Source of the DNA: Taudactylus pleione
Taxonomy: Eukaryota; Chordata; Amphibia; Anura; Myobatrachidae
Direction of reading: 5' to 3'
NCBI GenBank assembly: GCA_031769625.1
Contig: JAUIMM010000885.1
Location: 3,305,001-3,369,000, forward strand
Length of the DNA: 64,000 nucleotides
Made by a program: the position numbers and the translations under genes. This document shows, in pieces, positions 34,964 to 47,295 of the stretch (positions are counted from its first letter, which is position 1; every line of letters starts with the position of its first letter). The notes below the pieces were generated by a model that saw only the letters and a program-made list of their open reading frames with translations, made no database searches and was not told the origin of the DNA.

Positions 34964-35794
34964 AGTATGTGAGTAAATTTACCCCACTGACATTCTAATT
35001 TACGTGAGAGTTTTTGTCGGTGCTTTGTGACTTTGGAATGCCACGTTTGTCATTTCAGTTTACATGGAGTATGATGGGTAGCTGGAGACAATTCTTGAGG
35101 GCTATTTCTACAGTTTGGTTAAGGTGTGATACAGCAGACTCAGGAGAAATGATTGTAGACTGTAGTTGTTGTTGAGAGGTGGACAGTTGTTAAAAATAGC
35201 GATAATAATTAATGTATACTAGAGATGAGTGGGGCTGGTTCTCTGAGAACCGGACTCAGTCAAACTTCACGATCCAGGCCGGGATCCGAGTCCAGTTTGG
35301 GTTTTCCCACTTGGCTCGGATCCAAAAACGAGGCAAAATGTCATCATCCTGCTGTCGGATTCTCGCGGGTTTTGGATCATATATAAGTCCCTCCCCATAG
35401 TGACCGGTGCCATTTGCTTGCTGACTCCCAGGCTGTCAGGGCTGTGCTTCATCTGTGTTGTCCAAAACAGGGGTGTGCTGTGCTGGACTTTGTTGTCCAA
35501 TACAGGCAGGCCATGCTGTGCTCTGTCCAGGGGCTGTGTTATATTTATTTATCACTTCTTTACTAATCCAGGGGTGTGCTGAGCTGTCCAACAAGGGGTG
35601 TGCTGTCCAGGTTTGTGTTGTCCAGTTAGTGTGCAGTCCATCCAGTGTGCTGTCCGTCCATGGGCTGGAATAAAAAAAGTAACTGAAAGTTTTGGGTTTT
35701 TTTTAGTAAAATTAATTTTTTTTGTCCTGCACCTCACACTGTGATGCTGTATGCTGTACAAGAGGTAGTTATAATGTGGCACTCCACTATTTAA

Positions 35795-37050
35795 ATGCTT
35801 CAGTGGATGGAGGAACAGCAAAAAGCCATCCAAAGCTACACAACGAAGTATGACATAGAAAGAGTAGGGAGAATGTACCTTACACAAGGTCAGTGGAAAA
35901 TACTTTCCGTGTTGTGCAAAGTGCTGAAACCCTTCAAATTAGCCACCTGTGAAGTGAGTTCAGACACTGCCAGCTTCAGTCAGGTAATTCCTCTCATTAG
36001 ACTTTTGGAAAAGCAGCTTGAGAAACTGAAGGAGGAGCTGAAATTAAGCGATTCCGCTAAGCATGTCAGACTTGTAGATCAAGTCCTTTATTCACTTCAC
36101 CAGGATCCAAGGGTTGTCAGGAACTTCCAATAAGAGCAATACATTTTTGGTGACCGTGCTCAATCCTAGGTTTAAGTCATACATTGCCTCTTGCTTCCCA
36201 ATGGACACAGATCTGAAGAGATGCAAAGAGGTAAGCAAATTGTCATCACAAGCGGCATGTGATGCAGCCATGGCTCCTCCTTCAGTTTTTCCGGCGAAGT
36301 GCGGCAGTGATATGCGGTCAGGTGAGGCAGAGCTTTTCCTGTCATACTTAGGTATACTTCAGAGTTTTAACTATAAAAAGTTTTAATAAAATAGTATAAA
36401 TTTATTTTTTGTATTATTCTAATAATTTTTATAGTCAAAACTCTAGATTAAAAAGTGTATGGCAGGTGAGGCACTTTTTTCCCCTGTCTACCTTTCCAAA
36501 CATCCCTGATCAAAACACACCAAGTTTCCAGCACTATATACTGCTGCACCTTTTTATAATGCCCACATGTACCCTCAAGTTCATATATGTACTGTATCTG
36601 TAAATCTGGTTCTGATGCTAGCCAGTACCTCCCCAGCCATTTACCTCATCGCACGTCACTGAAATGCGGCTGCCAGATAAAACTAAACTTTCCCAAAAGA
36701 CCCACTGGTGCTGCAGGTGAGTCAAGTTTTGACATCAGGTTGGGTCTGAAAGAATTGCCTACTATTAATGAGACCTCTACCGTGACTCCATCTGATACGG
36801 TCATCATTCAAAGAATGATTGAAGACTATTTTAATGATAGCATCCAAATAGGCATGTCAGACAGTCCGTTTGCCTACTGGCAGGAAAAAAAAAGCTATTT
36901 GGAGGCCCTTGCACAAACTGGCTTTGCTGTACTTGAGCTGCCCACCCTCCAGTGTGTGCTTCAAAGGAGTTTTCAAGTAAGCTTGTCAGCGATTGATGTA
37001 GGAGGCTACTTCATCAAAATGTGGAAAAGATAATGTTCATCAAAATGAAC
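35795..37050 (+). pseudogene. hAT transposase C-terminal half, decayed
   Basis: Three open blocks on + make up the remnant. The first, 35795-36133, carries WKILSVLCKVLKPFKLAT and SQVIPLIRLLEKQLEKL, the RNase H-like core flank of ZBED-type hAT transposases. The second, 36114-36280, has LNPRFKS and LKRCKE. The third, 36587-37033, ends in the dimerisation region (FAYWQEKKSYLEALAQ, then a damaged copy of the PPTSVxSERVFSxAGN motif, then IKMWKR). Frameshifts separate the blocks and the SERVFS motif is corrupted (LQRSFQVSLSAID). The N-terminal zinc finger and first catalytic Asp region are missing, so no active protein is possible. The same gene is represented at 58448-59235, 59534-60260 and 63544-64000. 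Confidence 0.8.
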
Positions 37051-38200
37051 TACAAATTCCACGAGGAAGATCTTTAATGCCAATTATGTCCAAAAATTAC
37101 AGAAGCACCTGAGGCTATAATGGTGGATTCCAGTGGGGACGAATTAAAATTGTGTGAAAATGATGTAGACACTGATGAGGGTGAGGAATTGGATGATGAT
37201 GGAGACATCTTGCCTCTGTAAAGCCAGTTTGTGCATGAAGAGATCATTGCCAGCAATGCCAGCTGCCCATTGGTAGCTTGGTTTGTGGGGCCCATACAAA
37301 CCAATCGCTTCAGCTACAAATGGCAGTCCCTGTCGCTGAAGTGAATGGTTTGTTAAACTGTGCGTGTCCTATATACAACATAAGGGTGGGTGGAAGAGCC
37401 CAAGGAGAATTCCATCTTGCACCTCTTTTCTTTACATTATTTACTGTTTGGGGCATTGCTGCCTGACATTTTTAATTTTACCGTTTATGAAACTGCCATC
37501 CTGTTTGCCACTGCTGTGTTGTAAAGGTTTAATAGATGTCCTATATTTTTTAAACTGCCGCGCTTTTGTGCCGCTGCTCAGACGCTTACCTTTTTTTATA
37601 GTTTCGTACTGTATTTTTTTCAGCTAAAATCACAAATGGGTATACTTGCAACATACTCTTATGCCATTTTTCAACCTAGATTTGTAGATACCAACCTGGT
37701 GGGCTTGGTTTTCCTTGATCACAACAGCCATGTTTGTTCAGATGGAACTTAAACACCACATGGAAAGGCTATTTTGTGATGGTATCTGGAGATGTTCTCC
37801 CTCCTCCCCTCTCAGCCTTCACATCCATAATCCCAGAAGCACAATGATAAGAGATGTTTAGTACCAAGCTTTAAAAATCCCTCTGCCCCCTTCCTGTTCA
37901 GAGCTTCCATTATGTGTGCTGCCACAGACAGCACCTCCTGCATGCCCTTTCATTTAAAAAAATTAATGCTGGACCACCACAAACGCTCAACGGGGGCAAG
38001 GACTGATGTGAATGAATCAAATATTTTTTGAAAACGACTCCCCACCTCCCTCCCTCATAAATTTGCTTTGGAATCCAAAACTTAAATTTAATTTACTATA
38101 AATCAACCCTTCCTTTCCCTGCCTTCAACTACATACATACTCCATCTCCATCAGGCCTCTTGATTAACAAAAACATATGTTTCCTTATGTGCCATGTAGG
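37051..38200. other. 3' region of the hAT element
   Basis: It follows the transposase remnant, with an acidic-residue-coding tail (DEGEELDDDGD-like at about 37160-37215) and then non-coding sequence. It parallels the antisense 3' region at 62953-63540. Confidence 0.5.
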
Positions 38201-38545
38201 AAGTTGAACTGCCACGTGTTTGTGCTGCCCACTGCTGCCGCTTAGCTTAGTCATCCAGCTATCTTGGTGCAAATTATGGGCCTAAAGTGGATGAAAACAA
38301 TATTATGAGCTGTGATGTGGTCAAAATTGACTGGAAACAAGTGGAAATTAATGTTACTAAGGTTAATAATACTGTAGGAACAAAAACAGGTCCAAATTAT
38401 GTGATTTTAGCTGTATTTATGGATTTTTTTAAGAAAGAATACGGATCCAAAACCAAAACACACAAGGGTGGTTTTGCCGAAACCAAATCCAGATCCAAAA
38501 CACGGAGTAGATACAGAACCAAAACCAAAACACAGGGGTACTGTA

Positions 38546-39258
38546 AATGCCACTATGCATGCGACAAGTGGCGATACGTATTGCATGCACTTGTGATGCA
38601 TGATACATCCAGCCCTTAGTAAATAGCCCTCACTGAATATCATATTGTTATTTCATAAAAACTTTTGGCACATGCTGTGCATATACTATAATTCCACTTC
38701 CTTTGCAGCATTTATTAAATGCTGATTTAGCTTCATTAAAGAACAAATAATGGTCATCTTTTTTAATTCTAGACTACTCTGATGGATATTTTTTAGGGCT
38801 GGCATACATGAAAGGTTTTAGTAACGGGTTCTCAAGGTCATGTAGGTTCTTGCCAATTAACACTTCAAATTAAAGTCATGTGGTCTGGGCCACAGCGCTC
38901 TCTCTTCAGCTGTCACAGCCGCAGAAAAAAAACCTGTCAAGAAATTGTCCAGAGGGTTAGCGCTGACCTTGCCTATCATTGAAGATGCAAATGTGTAAAA
39001 GGTGTTTGCAAAGAAAATGACAGAATATTTTTCCTGTGTGTCTGAAACCATAGGATCAAAAATGTATTTTCTTTCTTGTTTCATAGAGGATGTGCTGGAC
39101 TCAAGAGGCAGCTGTGTAATGAATTAGCATATTAACAAACACACGCATATACCGACATACAGTATAGTTAAAATGCAGATTGCAAGTTGGATGAATTTAA
39201 AGCATTCTTTTCTGGTTTAGAATGTTAAAATATCTTTAAGAACAATTTATGCAATATA
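38546..39258. other. Non-coding sequence, nothing recognised
   Basis: No gene or repeat is supported between the hAT 3' end and the Tc1-like relic. Confidence 0.3.
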
Positions 39259-40130
39259 TGTGATGGCTTGCAAAAGTATTCAGATCCCAAATAAAACTCA
39301 ACAAATTTGGCTGTGATACAAATGACACTTAGACAGATTGTTCTAGACAGTATTTTTTATTGCAAACCAGTAAATTAAAGTACATTTTTAAACTTACAGC
39401 ATAGTTCATTATTTGTTTGTTTAAAAAAATTAAAAATGCTGTTTGCATAAGTTTTCAAACCCAGTAAGCTAATACCATGTAGAACCACCTTTTGCTGTAA
39501 TAACAGCTTTGTCTGTTGGGGAAGTGTCTACCAGGTTGGCAGTACACCCTGTTTAGGTGTGACCTTTGCCCATTATTCCTTGCAGATTTGCCCCTGGTTG
39601 GTTGGCATATGCCAGTGGTCTGCAATTTTCAAATAGTGCCGCATATTCTCAGATGGATAGAGATCTGGTGGCTTATGTAGTAGGGTGCCACTTGCAGCTG
39701 CTGTGGAAACTACTGCAAGTCTTCCTGTATTTTTAAAGTGGCAATCATTTAAAGGCAAAACCAAGCTGGTTTGCCTTGAAAACGATTGCCCCTTTAAGAA
39801 GACTCGCAGGAGTTCCCACAGCGGCTAAAAGTCGCACCGTATAACATAAGCCCCCTGGACTTTGACTTGGCCTTTGCAGAACATTCACTTTTTTATTGTT
39901 CAGCCATGCCGGTGTTGCTGTGGCCTTTTTTTTTTGTTCTTTTTTTTGTTGTTGAAACTTTACAAAAAGCAAAATGTTTCTTGTCATTTTTCCATCTATG
40001 CCATTGATCTTGCAATCTGTTTCTGAAGCACGAGGCGAAAATGTACTTGTCTGAAGTTACGCCATTGGAATTTCAACCAGGCTGTCCACCAAGTATTTTG
40101 TTTCCATTTTTATATGCTTAGCGATTTTCA
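39259..40130 (-). mobile_element. Old DNA-transposon relic, probably Tc1/mariner-like
   Basis: 'gcaaaagtattcagatccc', 'gtagaaccaccttttgctgtaataacagc', 'gtgtctaccaggttgg', 'ttgcccattattccttgc' and 'tctggactttgacttggcc' form a run that recurs widely in fish and amphibian DNA next to Tc1-like transposons. No transposase reading frame remains. A MITE splits it at 39669-39855. Confidence 0.45.
39669..39855. mobile_element. 187-bp fold-back MITE inside the Tc1-like relic
   Basis: Ends TGGCTTATGTAGTAGGG and, read inward from the right, GGGGGCTTATGTTATACGG. The halves pair over most of the length ('ctgcaagtcttcc' with its complement). TGG lies on both sides (39666-39668 and 39856-39858). Removing the insert restores 'agatctggactttgactt', the expected sequence of the host repeat. 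Confidence 0.75.
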
Positions 40131-40480
40131 TCACAGACCTACTCCCACATCCCAACATTTGAACATATGTAGTCTATATGAATTTTAACAAAAGAAAAAT
40201 GCAGTTGCCTATTATTCTTCCATGCATAACTTTCACACAGTTAAACCAAAGCGTGAAATATATACCCCACATTTTATTTAACACTTATGAGTAAATCTGA
40301 TTTGATTCTTTTTGTGGCGTTGTGGTCTAAGTAAATGGTCAATACCAAAGTTTTTCTGAGAATTGCTGGGTTTGCCCGCTGCCAAATAACACACAATCAT
40401 TTCCTACTCATCATTTTTCTTTATTTGTTTCTTTAAAAACAATCCCATATGGGATTTGGGTCTCTTTGCGGCACTGCATC
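40131..40480. other. Non-coding sequence, nothing recognised
   Basis: No structure supported. Confidence 0.3.
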
Positions 40481-40990
40481 AATATTTTTTTCTTATTTTT
40501 TTCCTGAAAGGTGCGTGACCACACCTCCCACGATTAGGCCACACCCCTTTCTCCCTGGCCCGGCCCAGCCCTTAGCGGCTTTGCATGTGTCCACCAATGG
40601 TGGAAGGAAGTATTGTTTTTGTGTTTGGCACTGTAATCTGGACAAACAGTATTCAAGTATGAACATTGTTTGCAAAATATGGAAGCACAAGGGTGGAATT
40701 GACCAGATACTGTAGCTACCTCAGGCAACAAAGCCATGAAGATAGGGCTTATATTTAAAAAGGTAATAATGGTTGCCATTATTGGTTCTGCATGCGCAGA
40801 AGAGAGCAAAGACTCTGGCTCCTGCAAGGCACCATCTTTATGAATATATAATTAGAAATATAGCTCTGCAGGATGAGAATAGGAAGCAGAGCTAGCACAT
40901 GGGCAGACACAGGGTGCAGGGTGTACGGTATAGGGTCCTCTTGTGTCCATTGCACAGCCCGCACCCATGATAGATACAACTCTGATAGTT
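40480..40990. repeat. Fragments of dispersed DNA-transposon repeats
   Basis: 'gaccacacctcccacgattaggccacacccc' at about 40517 recurs at 43085 ('ggccacgcctcctgcgattaggccatacccc'). 'ggtgcagggtgtacggtat' with 'gcacccatgatagatacaac' at 40913-40980 is a decayed end of the 7875-type hAT element. Complete elements could not be delimited. Confidence 0.45.
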
Positions 40991-42440
40991 GCTGACCATT
41001 GATAGTGGACAAAAAAAAATGACCCTGGCATAGAATCTATGTCTGTGGCCTCTTACCATAGGAGTGGAGTAGATTCTAGAGTGAGAGATTTAAGGGAATC
41101 TTCTTTTGTTCATGTAGATCTCAAACGTAAAAACTTCTTTGTAGTCCTCCTATCCTGGCATACTAAATATAATTGTATGCATGTTTTTAGGGACACACTC
41201 TTTACTTTCTTCACCATCTAGATATGAGCAAAGTTACTTCAAAATTTCATAAATATTCTTGTAGAACAAAGTTCTCAGGTACAATTTTTCAGTGGTACAA
41301 TCCTTGAGTATAGTATTTGTTTAAACATATCACACCATATTTATAAATTTGCATTTTGCAGAAATGTTGGTCTACAAATACAGCTGAGATCACAATGGTG
41401 CATTCATTCTGTTGTGTAGTGCTGCTGGGGTGGAACTGGCAATACTTAAGGCGAAACGCGTGACCTTTTGCAGCCTAATGGCTCATTGAATGAGGAACAT
41501 ATTACACAAAAGAGTGTATACCAATTTCCATAATATTTGATCTCAGCTTTAATCATCAGCTCACAAGTAGATAGATTAGATTCAACTGTAAAGTATGATA
41601 TATTTAATTTAAAAGAAGATGTACAGATGTGTCCAGTTACATTGTGGCTGATCGCACAATGTGTTTGTGCACACAAACGTGCGCACGCATCGCACCATGC
41701 AATTCCCCACACCTGCATACACTACGGTACGCTATGGTGAGCACTGCAAACGCACCTTGCATACATATGGAGGCATGGTGCATACGCAGTGCGTGTATTC
41801 GCTCGAGGGAGCACATCTCGTCCTATGCGTAGTGCCATTTGCTGCGTCAACGGCGAAGATATAGCTGGGCATATGTGTAGCAGATTAGTGTTTCTCAACA
41901 TTCATTTGCGATGTACAGGCTTTTGTTATTATATCTGATTTTTAAACCGCTTTTTTCTGTTTTGGATTCTGTGTATTAAAAAAGAAATGGTGAAAACTCT
42001 AGAGCAAAATGTTTCCGCATTTCCCCTATAGCCAATTCTTCCGTGATATCTCAATTAAGATGCCAAGATAAATATTTTGTTTGCTATAAGCTTGTCAACC
42101 TCTATATCCAACCACGGACTTCTTAAAACCATGATATGTCAAGTCAGGGCATGGAAAGATCTAACAAGGAGCTGTCAGTACTGAAATGTATTGACAAACT
42201 GCTCAAAGCTGTAAAGGTACATTAGAACTACTGTAGACATTTCAGCTCCAAATTCCTTACTATGCAGAAGTAACTTCAGGCTCATCGTCAGCTCAGCAGC
42301 CTACAGACTACATTCCTCTCTTAGTAAGGGACATATACTAGTGTGATAAATGCATTTCCTGCACTGAATCTTCCTTTTGCAGTTATTTTTACATGATTGC
42401 ACTTGATTTTATGAAGAAACCCATAGATTTTCATGCCAAA
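40991..42440. other. Non-coding sequence with a GAAACGCGT word
   Basis: 'aaggcgaaacgcgtgacc' at 41448-41465 resembles the 3' half of the hammerhead-like motif at 15428, but no matching TTGATAA box or stem II is present. A CpG-rich patch with 'gtgcgcacgcatcgcacc' follows at 41670-41830. No gene is supported. Confidence 0.35.
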
Positions 42441-43150
42441 GATAGGCCACGCAATGCAGTGTCTCCTGATGGGGGGCAGTTGGGCACATTATGGAATTCC
42501 TTCAGGCGCGTATTAAGACAGTGGGTGTCTAGTGTGCAGTCTCTATGTGCGCCCACTCCTCTCTAGTAGCCAGTGCAGGTGAGTAGACTCTAGAACGATC
42601 TCCGTAAACATGGTACACACATTATGGTGTCGGTGATTTGTCTACTGCGCAGGCACAAATTACGGGGAAATTAACCCCTGCACCATTTTCTCAGTGACTC
42701 AGAGGCCCATGAGCCACACACACTCTGCACCCATTTTAAATATGCAACTTCATTCTTTGGTGAGTACTGGGGTGCAGAGTGTGGGGGGGAGCAGGTACTA
42801 ATTTCCCAGCTCTGGGCTTGTTGGAGGGGCTCGGTTCCGCTACTACCAACCCAGCCTCTTAAGAGTCTTACCTGTCAGCAGACTTGCTGGGCTGCAGTGA
42901 AGCTAAGGAGGCTGCTGCCACTGAGCAGCAGCAGCTGTCTCCTCTGCCTGTGCGGGGATGGGTGGGGAGCAATCACACTGATTGTGCCCCCCTAAGATTT
43001 GCCCCTGGCGGAGGGTCTCACAGCAACCCTCCCACCTCCTCCAGTGTGCAGCTCATTTATATTTTTTCTTGAAGGGGGGCATGGCCACGCCTCCTGCGAT
43101 TAGGCCATACCCCTAATTATAACCAGGGCCCAAACCGCCAGGGTGAGTGC
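42440..43150. repeat. Dispersed repeat region with CAG-rich centre
   Basis: It shares the 'cgcctcctgcgattaggcca' segment with 40520 and shows hAT-type subterminal words ('actctgcacccatttt' near 42727). The C-rich open frame 42884-43072 has no recognisable domain. Confidence 0.35.
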
Positions 43151-43605
43151 AGACATTTTTCAAGTGGATGCTCAGGAAGACCTTTGTGGGCCATATCGAT
43201 GTCATGTCCTGACTGAAACACCTATAGAAAAAACTCTGGACAATAGTTAAGGAAACTCACGAATCAGAGCTTTTGAAAACTAAACTTGGAAAGGGGCAAA
43301 AAAATTTAATAAAAGAAAACCAAAGGATTAGGAAAAAGTCAATAACATGGTTAACGGGAATGGCCACCATTGAATTGTGGAAGGTGTATGACTGCTCAGA
43401 AAGGTGCATATCTCTTTTAGTGGACAATCATACTTCCAAATGACCGTGAAATTTACCTGCAGCTAAAGACAGGCATTTAAGAATCAAATAGGTCCATAGA
43501 TATAAAGTGAAATCAAGGTAGGTGACACACTAAATCAGGCAATCCAGACAGCGTGAGATCTGTGAGGCACTAACTGTGAAACAAGTCAGCAGAGCAGGAA
43601 AAATT

Positions 43606-43938
43606 AGGGATGGCCATTGGTGGTTTTCCATCGATGATGCCATCGGTGATAACCATTGATGGTACAATAACCATCTAAGCTGAACCATCGATAGTTTACA
43701 CCACTTGATGGCCACAGCTGGCAGGTGTATGGCGGGCCAATAAATGGGGGCGGGGCTTACCGGGGCACAAGAGGACGTGGCTACGCTCCATGTTGGGAGC
43801 AGAAAAAAAACATTGGGTTCCACTTTGCCACCCATGGCGGAAAACCATTGGCTCTCTGCCACTGATGGCAAAACCATCAGCCATCAGTAGAAAACCATCA
43901 ATGTTTGTTAACTATCGATGGTCGATAGCCACACCTAG
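43606..43938. mobile_element. 333-bp fold-back MITE rich in CCATCGATGG words
   Basis: Left end TAGGGATGGCCATTGG, right end ATCGATGGTCGATAGCCACACCTA. Words such as 'ccatcgatg', 'accattgatgg' and 'accatcgatag' recur about ten times in both orientations. The centre has 'gggggcggggcttaccgggg'. A shorter relative is at 29230-29445. Confidence 0.6.
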
Positions 43939-44405
43939 GAACAAGATCACAGACAAGCTGATGCATGAAACATGAGCAACACATCAGGAAAAAATTGTTT
44001 CAAAAATCGCTCCTCTAGTGACCAGGCACAGTCAACAATGGGTCAATACTGAAGAGGAGACTGGGACTACAGTAGGTCATAATACTGATAGGACCTGGTG
44101 CAGGGCGAAACAGTAATAATGCAAAACATGTCAGTTATGCTGTGATATCCATGATCCTGACCTCTGTGAATTGACTAAGAATTAATTAGTCTGTCTGTAC
44201 AGAACATATATGTTAATTTGGAAATCCACCACTTGCTTCCCTTATTCATGAATGAATTATAAAGAAGCACCAACATCCTGAAGCAAACATCACTTTCTTT
44301 AAAAGAAAAGACAGGATTCCCCAGAGATTTAGGTCAGTGTAAACACATCAGTCTTTTCAGACATATTATTCAGCTCACAAACACAAAGCTGTTTGTATAT
44401 ATATC
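43939..44405. other. Non-coding sequence, nothing recognised
   Basis: No structure supported. Confidence 0.3.
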
Positions 44406-44409
44406 AATG

Positions 44410-44660
44410 GTCCTGATTGAGAGATGGACCCATGGACGCAGCCACTGTGCTACAATATGGTAAGGCTGCAGGAGGAGTCTTGTGTAATTTGACAGCTCTT
44501 GCCGGCTTTAGTAATCCAGTGATGCATCTGAAGACGCAGCCACCACATGACTTGCGTAAACATCGCCCATCTGAGTATCCCTCAGCTTACTCAGGATGGT
44601 CTAACTGCTCATGCTTCCGGGGCCAGTAAATCTCCCAGAAAATGGGGCTATCACGTGCCC
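44410..44660. mobile_element. Harbinger-like MITE remnant
   Basis: 'tcctgattgagagatggaccc' and 'gctacaatatggtaaggctgcaggagg' resemble the element at 31585-31938 (in reverse there: 'cctcctgctgcattaccatat'). The far terminus is eroded. Confidence 0.4.
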
Positions 44661-45109
44661 CCCAATTTTGAGAACGCAACCCAGCGCCATCACGCCACCA
44701 CCCCCAGGTCAGTCATGCTTTGGCTAATGGGCACTGTGACAAAATTGAAAAATTAGAAGTCAAAACATTAATGGTCCTCTTTCTGCGACTACAGTTAAAG
44801 CCATGAAGCTGCAACTTATCTATCTCATGAGTTGAAGTTCACAAGAGAAAGAAGTATGAGATTGAGAACCCTGGTATTAGTGTGAACAGGCCTGTCTGAG
44901 CTTATACACAATTTTACTCATTTGCCCCAGAAACATTAATTTATTTGGGATGCCAGGAGTCAATATTTAGATTTAAACCAAATGCACAGTATAATTTATT
45001 TTCAAATGATTATGCTGAAAACCAAATCAAACTTCAACCTTCTTTTTATATTTAAAATTGAGACAGAGTTGCAAAGCCTAATTTAAAATTATAGGCCCTC
45101 ATTCAGACC

Positions 45110-45300
45110 CACTCGCAAGCGGGCGCACGTACGTTAGGCGTACGTACAAAAATATTTAAATTCAATGGCTCGCTCGTATTTTCGTTCGCATCTAAAATTC
45201 CTCCCTAAACTCTGACGACCCCTCCTCTAACTAACGAGCGTACGAAATAGCGAGCGTACATCCCCGAAATGGCTTGAAAGGAACGCACGCACAAGTATAA
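45110..45300. promoter_or_regulatory. Left subterminal GCGTAC motif cluster
   Basis: GCGTAC at 45138-45143, 45238-45243 and 45254-45259. The 11-mer AACGAGCGTAC at 45233-45243 recurs near the right end. These are candidate binding sites for a Myb-like protein. Confidence 0.45.
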
Positions 45301-45737
45301 ACAGGAAGTGGCCTTGTCAGATGTCGATTACCTGCTCCTTTATTCTGCCTACCTCCCTCAATCGTATCATGCCAATCAATGTATCAATTAGCTTAATTGT
45401 TTGTTTTTTTTCAACACAATGCAAGAAACTTTACTCTTGTCCGTGTTTGTGTTTACCCGCAGAATACGTACGGATGAAACATTCGCTTTTATTGTTCAAA
45501 AAACATGTGAACCACAATTAAACAATTGTACTATTGCTGTGGATCCCCGCATATTTCCCTGGGTTCATTTCTTTATTTAAATTTGCTTACGCATGTCACT
45601 GCATCAAGCCTATCATAACTCTCCAGAGATTTCTGGTCCTGTCGAACACATGACTCATACACTAACCAATAAAATTGCTCCTGTTAATTTCCAAAATACA
45701 TTAGCCAATCAGAAAATTTTTACACACTTTATCAAAA

Positions 45738-47269
45738 ATGATTTTTAAGAAAAACACCATTGCCATCATGAGAGCCTCCGCATTCACCAGGCGCGAGCTG
45801 CTGGTGCTTACGGAGGTCATGGATCGCCGGATCACCAGCCAACCTCAACCCATGACCAACCGGCAGAAGCGCTCCGCGTATGCAGAGGCACGGTCCCGCC
45901 TGCGGTCCTTCGGCTCACGCCGCAACATCGGGCAGCTGGAGCGCAGGTGGTCCGACCTGCAACGGCGAACGCCCCGCTTGCTGGCATGCTTTCGCATGCA
46001 GATCCTGGAAAGTAAGTGTTATGTATTGTGGTTTTAATGTTTGTGTTTGTGGGGCAAACTGCGTGTGCATGTTTTCCTGTCTGTCCTATTTATTATTTGT
46101 ACTCATATCTGTGTGTGCATGTTTTCCTGTCTGTCCTATTTATTATTTGTACTCATATCTGCGTGTGCATGTTTTCCTGTCTGTCCTATTTATTATTTGT
46201 ACTCATATCTGCGTGTGCATGTTTTCCTGTCTGTCCTATTTATTATTTGTACTCATATCTGCGTGTGCATGTTTTCCTGTCTGTCCTATTTATTATTTGT
46301 ACTCATATCTGCGTGTGCATGTTTTCCTGTCTGTCCTATTTATTATTTGTACTCATATCTGCGTGTGCATGTTTTCCTGTCTGTCCTATTTATTATTTGT
46401 ACTCATATCTGCGTGTGCATGTTTTCCCTCTATTTCTGATTTATTAATTCTACTCCTATTTGGCTTATTTTTTGGGTTGTTTTTTTTTTTTAGTTTTGGT
46501 GCCCGGATTTGTCCATAAACTAACCGCAATTTCTTTGACATATTTTAGGGGGACAGCCAAGACTCCGCCGTCACCATCCGTCCAGACGGCGTTCCCAGCC
46601 ACTATCCCCAACCCCCAGCCAACACTCCACCCCAAATCTTTCCCCTATTCCCCACTCCTCCCCATCCTTCCCAGACCCTCTCCCGGAAATGTCGGGCCTC
46701 CTTCCCCTCCGTCCCACTTCCCCCTCTCCTCCACCCACCCCTCTTCCAATTACCCCCTCCCCGGAGTCCATCATAACTCCTCCCCATTCTTTGGGGAATG
46801 ACGGATCCTCCGAGGAGGATCATGGAGGCATTTCCGGAGCTCCCGTTTTGGCTCCCGGTATGTTTTTATTTTGTTTTTTTTTAAAGCACAAACTGTTTGT
46901 ATGTAATCATGTGTCGTGCCTTTCTTCGTGTTTTTGTGGCTTGACTTTTGGTGATTTTGCAGTTTGCCTTTACCTCTTCCTGGAGATTTCAACATACACA
47001 TATCACACCTGTGGGAATTTGTACATAGGCCTTGTATTTTTGGCAGCACCCCCTTTTTTTTTTTTTTTTTTAGGTTTAGGAGTGATTTGGTTGTGTTTTT
47101 GTTTTTTTAATGTGGATTCCCTATTGTTGTATTAACCCACACACTTTTCTCACCCACAGAGGAACAGAGGCGTCGGCAAGAGGTGGCGGATTGTGTTGGC
47201 CAGATGCGCCAACATGTAATTGGCATTCTGGTGGCCCTCGACCGGCTGTCTGGCCTCCTTCGCCAGTAG
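45738..47269 (+). CDS. Harbinger-encoded Myb/SANT-like protein 1 (3 exons)
   Basis: Predicted exons are 45738-46011, 46549-46857 and 47160-47269, joined by GT-AG introns with matching phases, giving about 230 residues. Exon 1 encodes a Myb/SANT-like helix-turn-helix (FTRRELLVLTEVMDRR to IGQLERRWSDLQRRTP, about residues 15-80). The second exon is a proline/serine-rich linker followed by an acidic patch (GSSEEDHGG). The third ends in a short amphipathic segment, VIGILVALDRLSGLLRQ, likely an oligomerisation or partner-binding helix. A second ATG at 45768 is an alternative start. AATAAA follows at 47296-47301. Intron 1 holds a 50-bp tandem array. In characterised Harbinger systems the Myb-like partner binds subterminal DNA and carries the transposase into the nucleus. 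Which of the two Myb-like proteins does this here is unknown. Confidence 0.82.
46061..46427. repeat. 50-bp tandem repeat, 7.3 copies, in intron 1 of Myb gene 1
   Basis: The unit begins GCGTGTGCATGTTTTCCTGT. Full copies start at 46061, 46111, 46161, 46211, 46261, 46311 and 46361, with a partial one at 46411. Units are identical by eye except one C/T change at 46112. Three long overlapping open frames here arise because the unit lacks stops; they are not genes. Confidence 0.95.
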
Positions 47270-47295
47270 TTTTTTTATTTTTGTTTACTTTTCAA

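Larger units (their letters stand above)
35220..38545 (+). mobile_element. ZBED-type hAT element, sense orientation, 5' coding part lost
   Basis: It starts TAGAGATGAGTGGGGC and keeps the family's 'gttctctgagaaccgg' block. Then come 'gtgctgtcc'-rich repeats (35400-35670), a transposase remnant (35795-37050) and the long 3' region ending in the 'ccaaaaccaaaacac' phrases near 38540. The right TIR is eroded. The BED-finger part of the gene is absent. Confidence 0.7.

Noticed and set aside
41446..41470. Third hammerhead ribozyme at GAAACGCGT
   Set aside because: Neither a CUGANGA-like box nor a stem II pairing is present upstream.
45880..46518. 212-codon and overlapping Cys-rich ORFs
   Set aside because: They read through a 50-bp minisatellite that the splice sites place in an intron; three frames give the same peptide.
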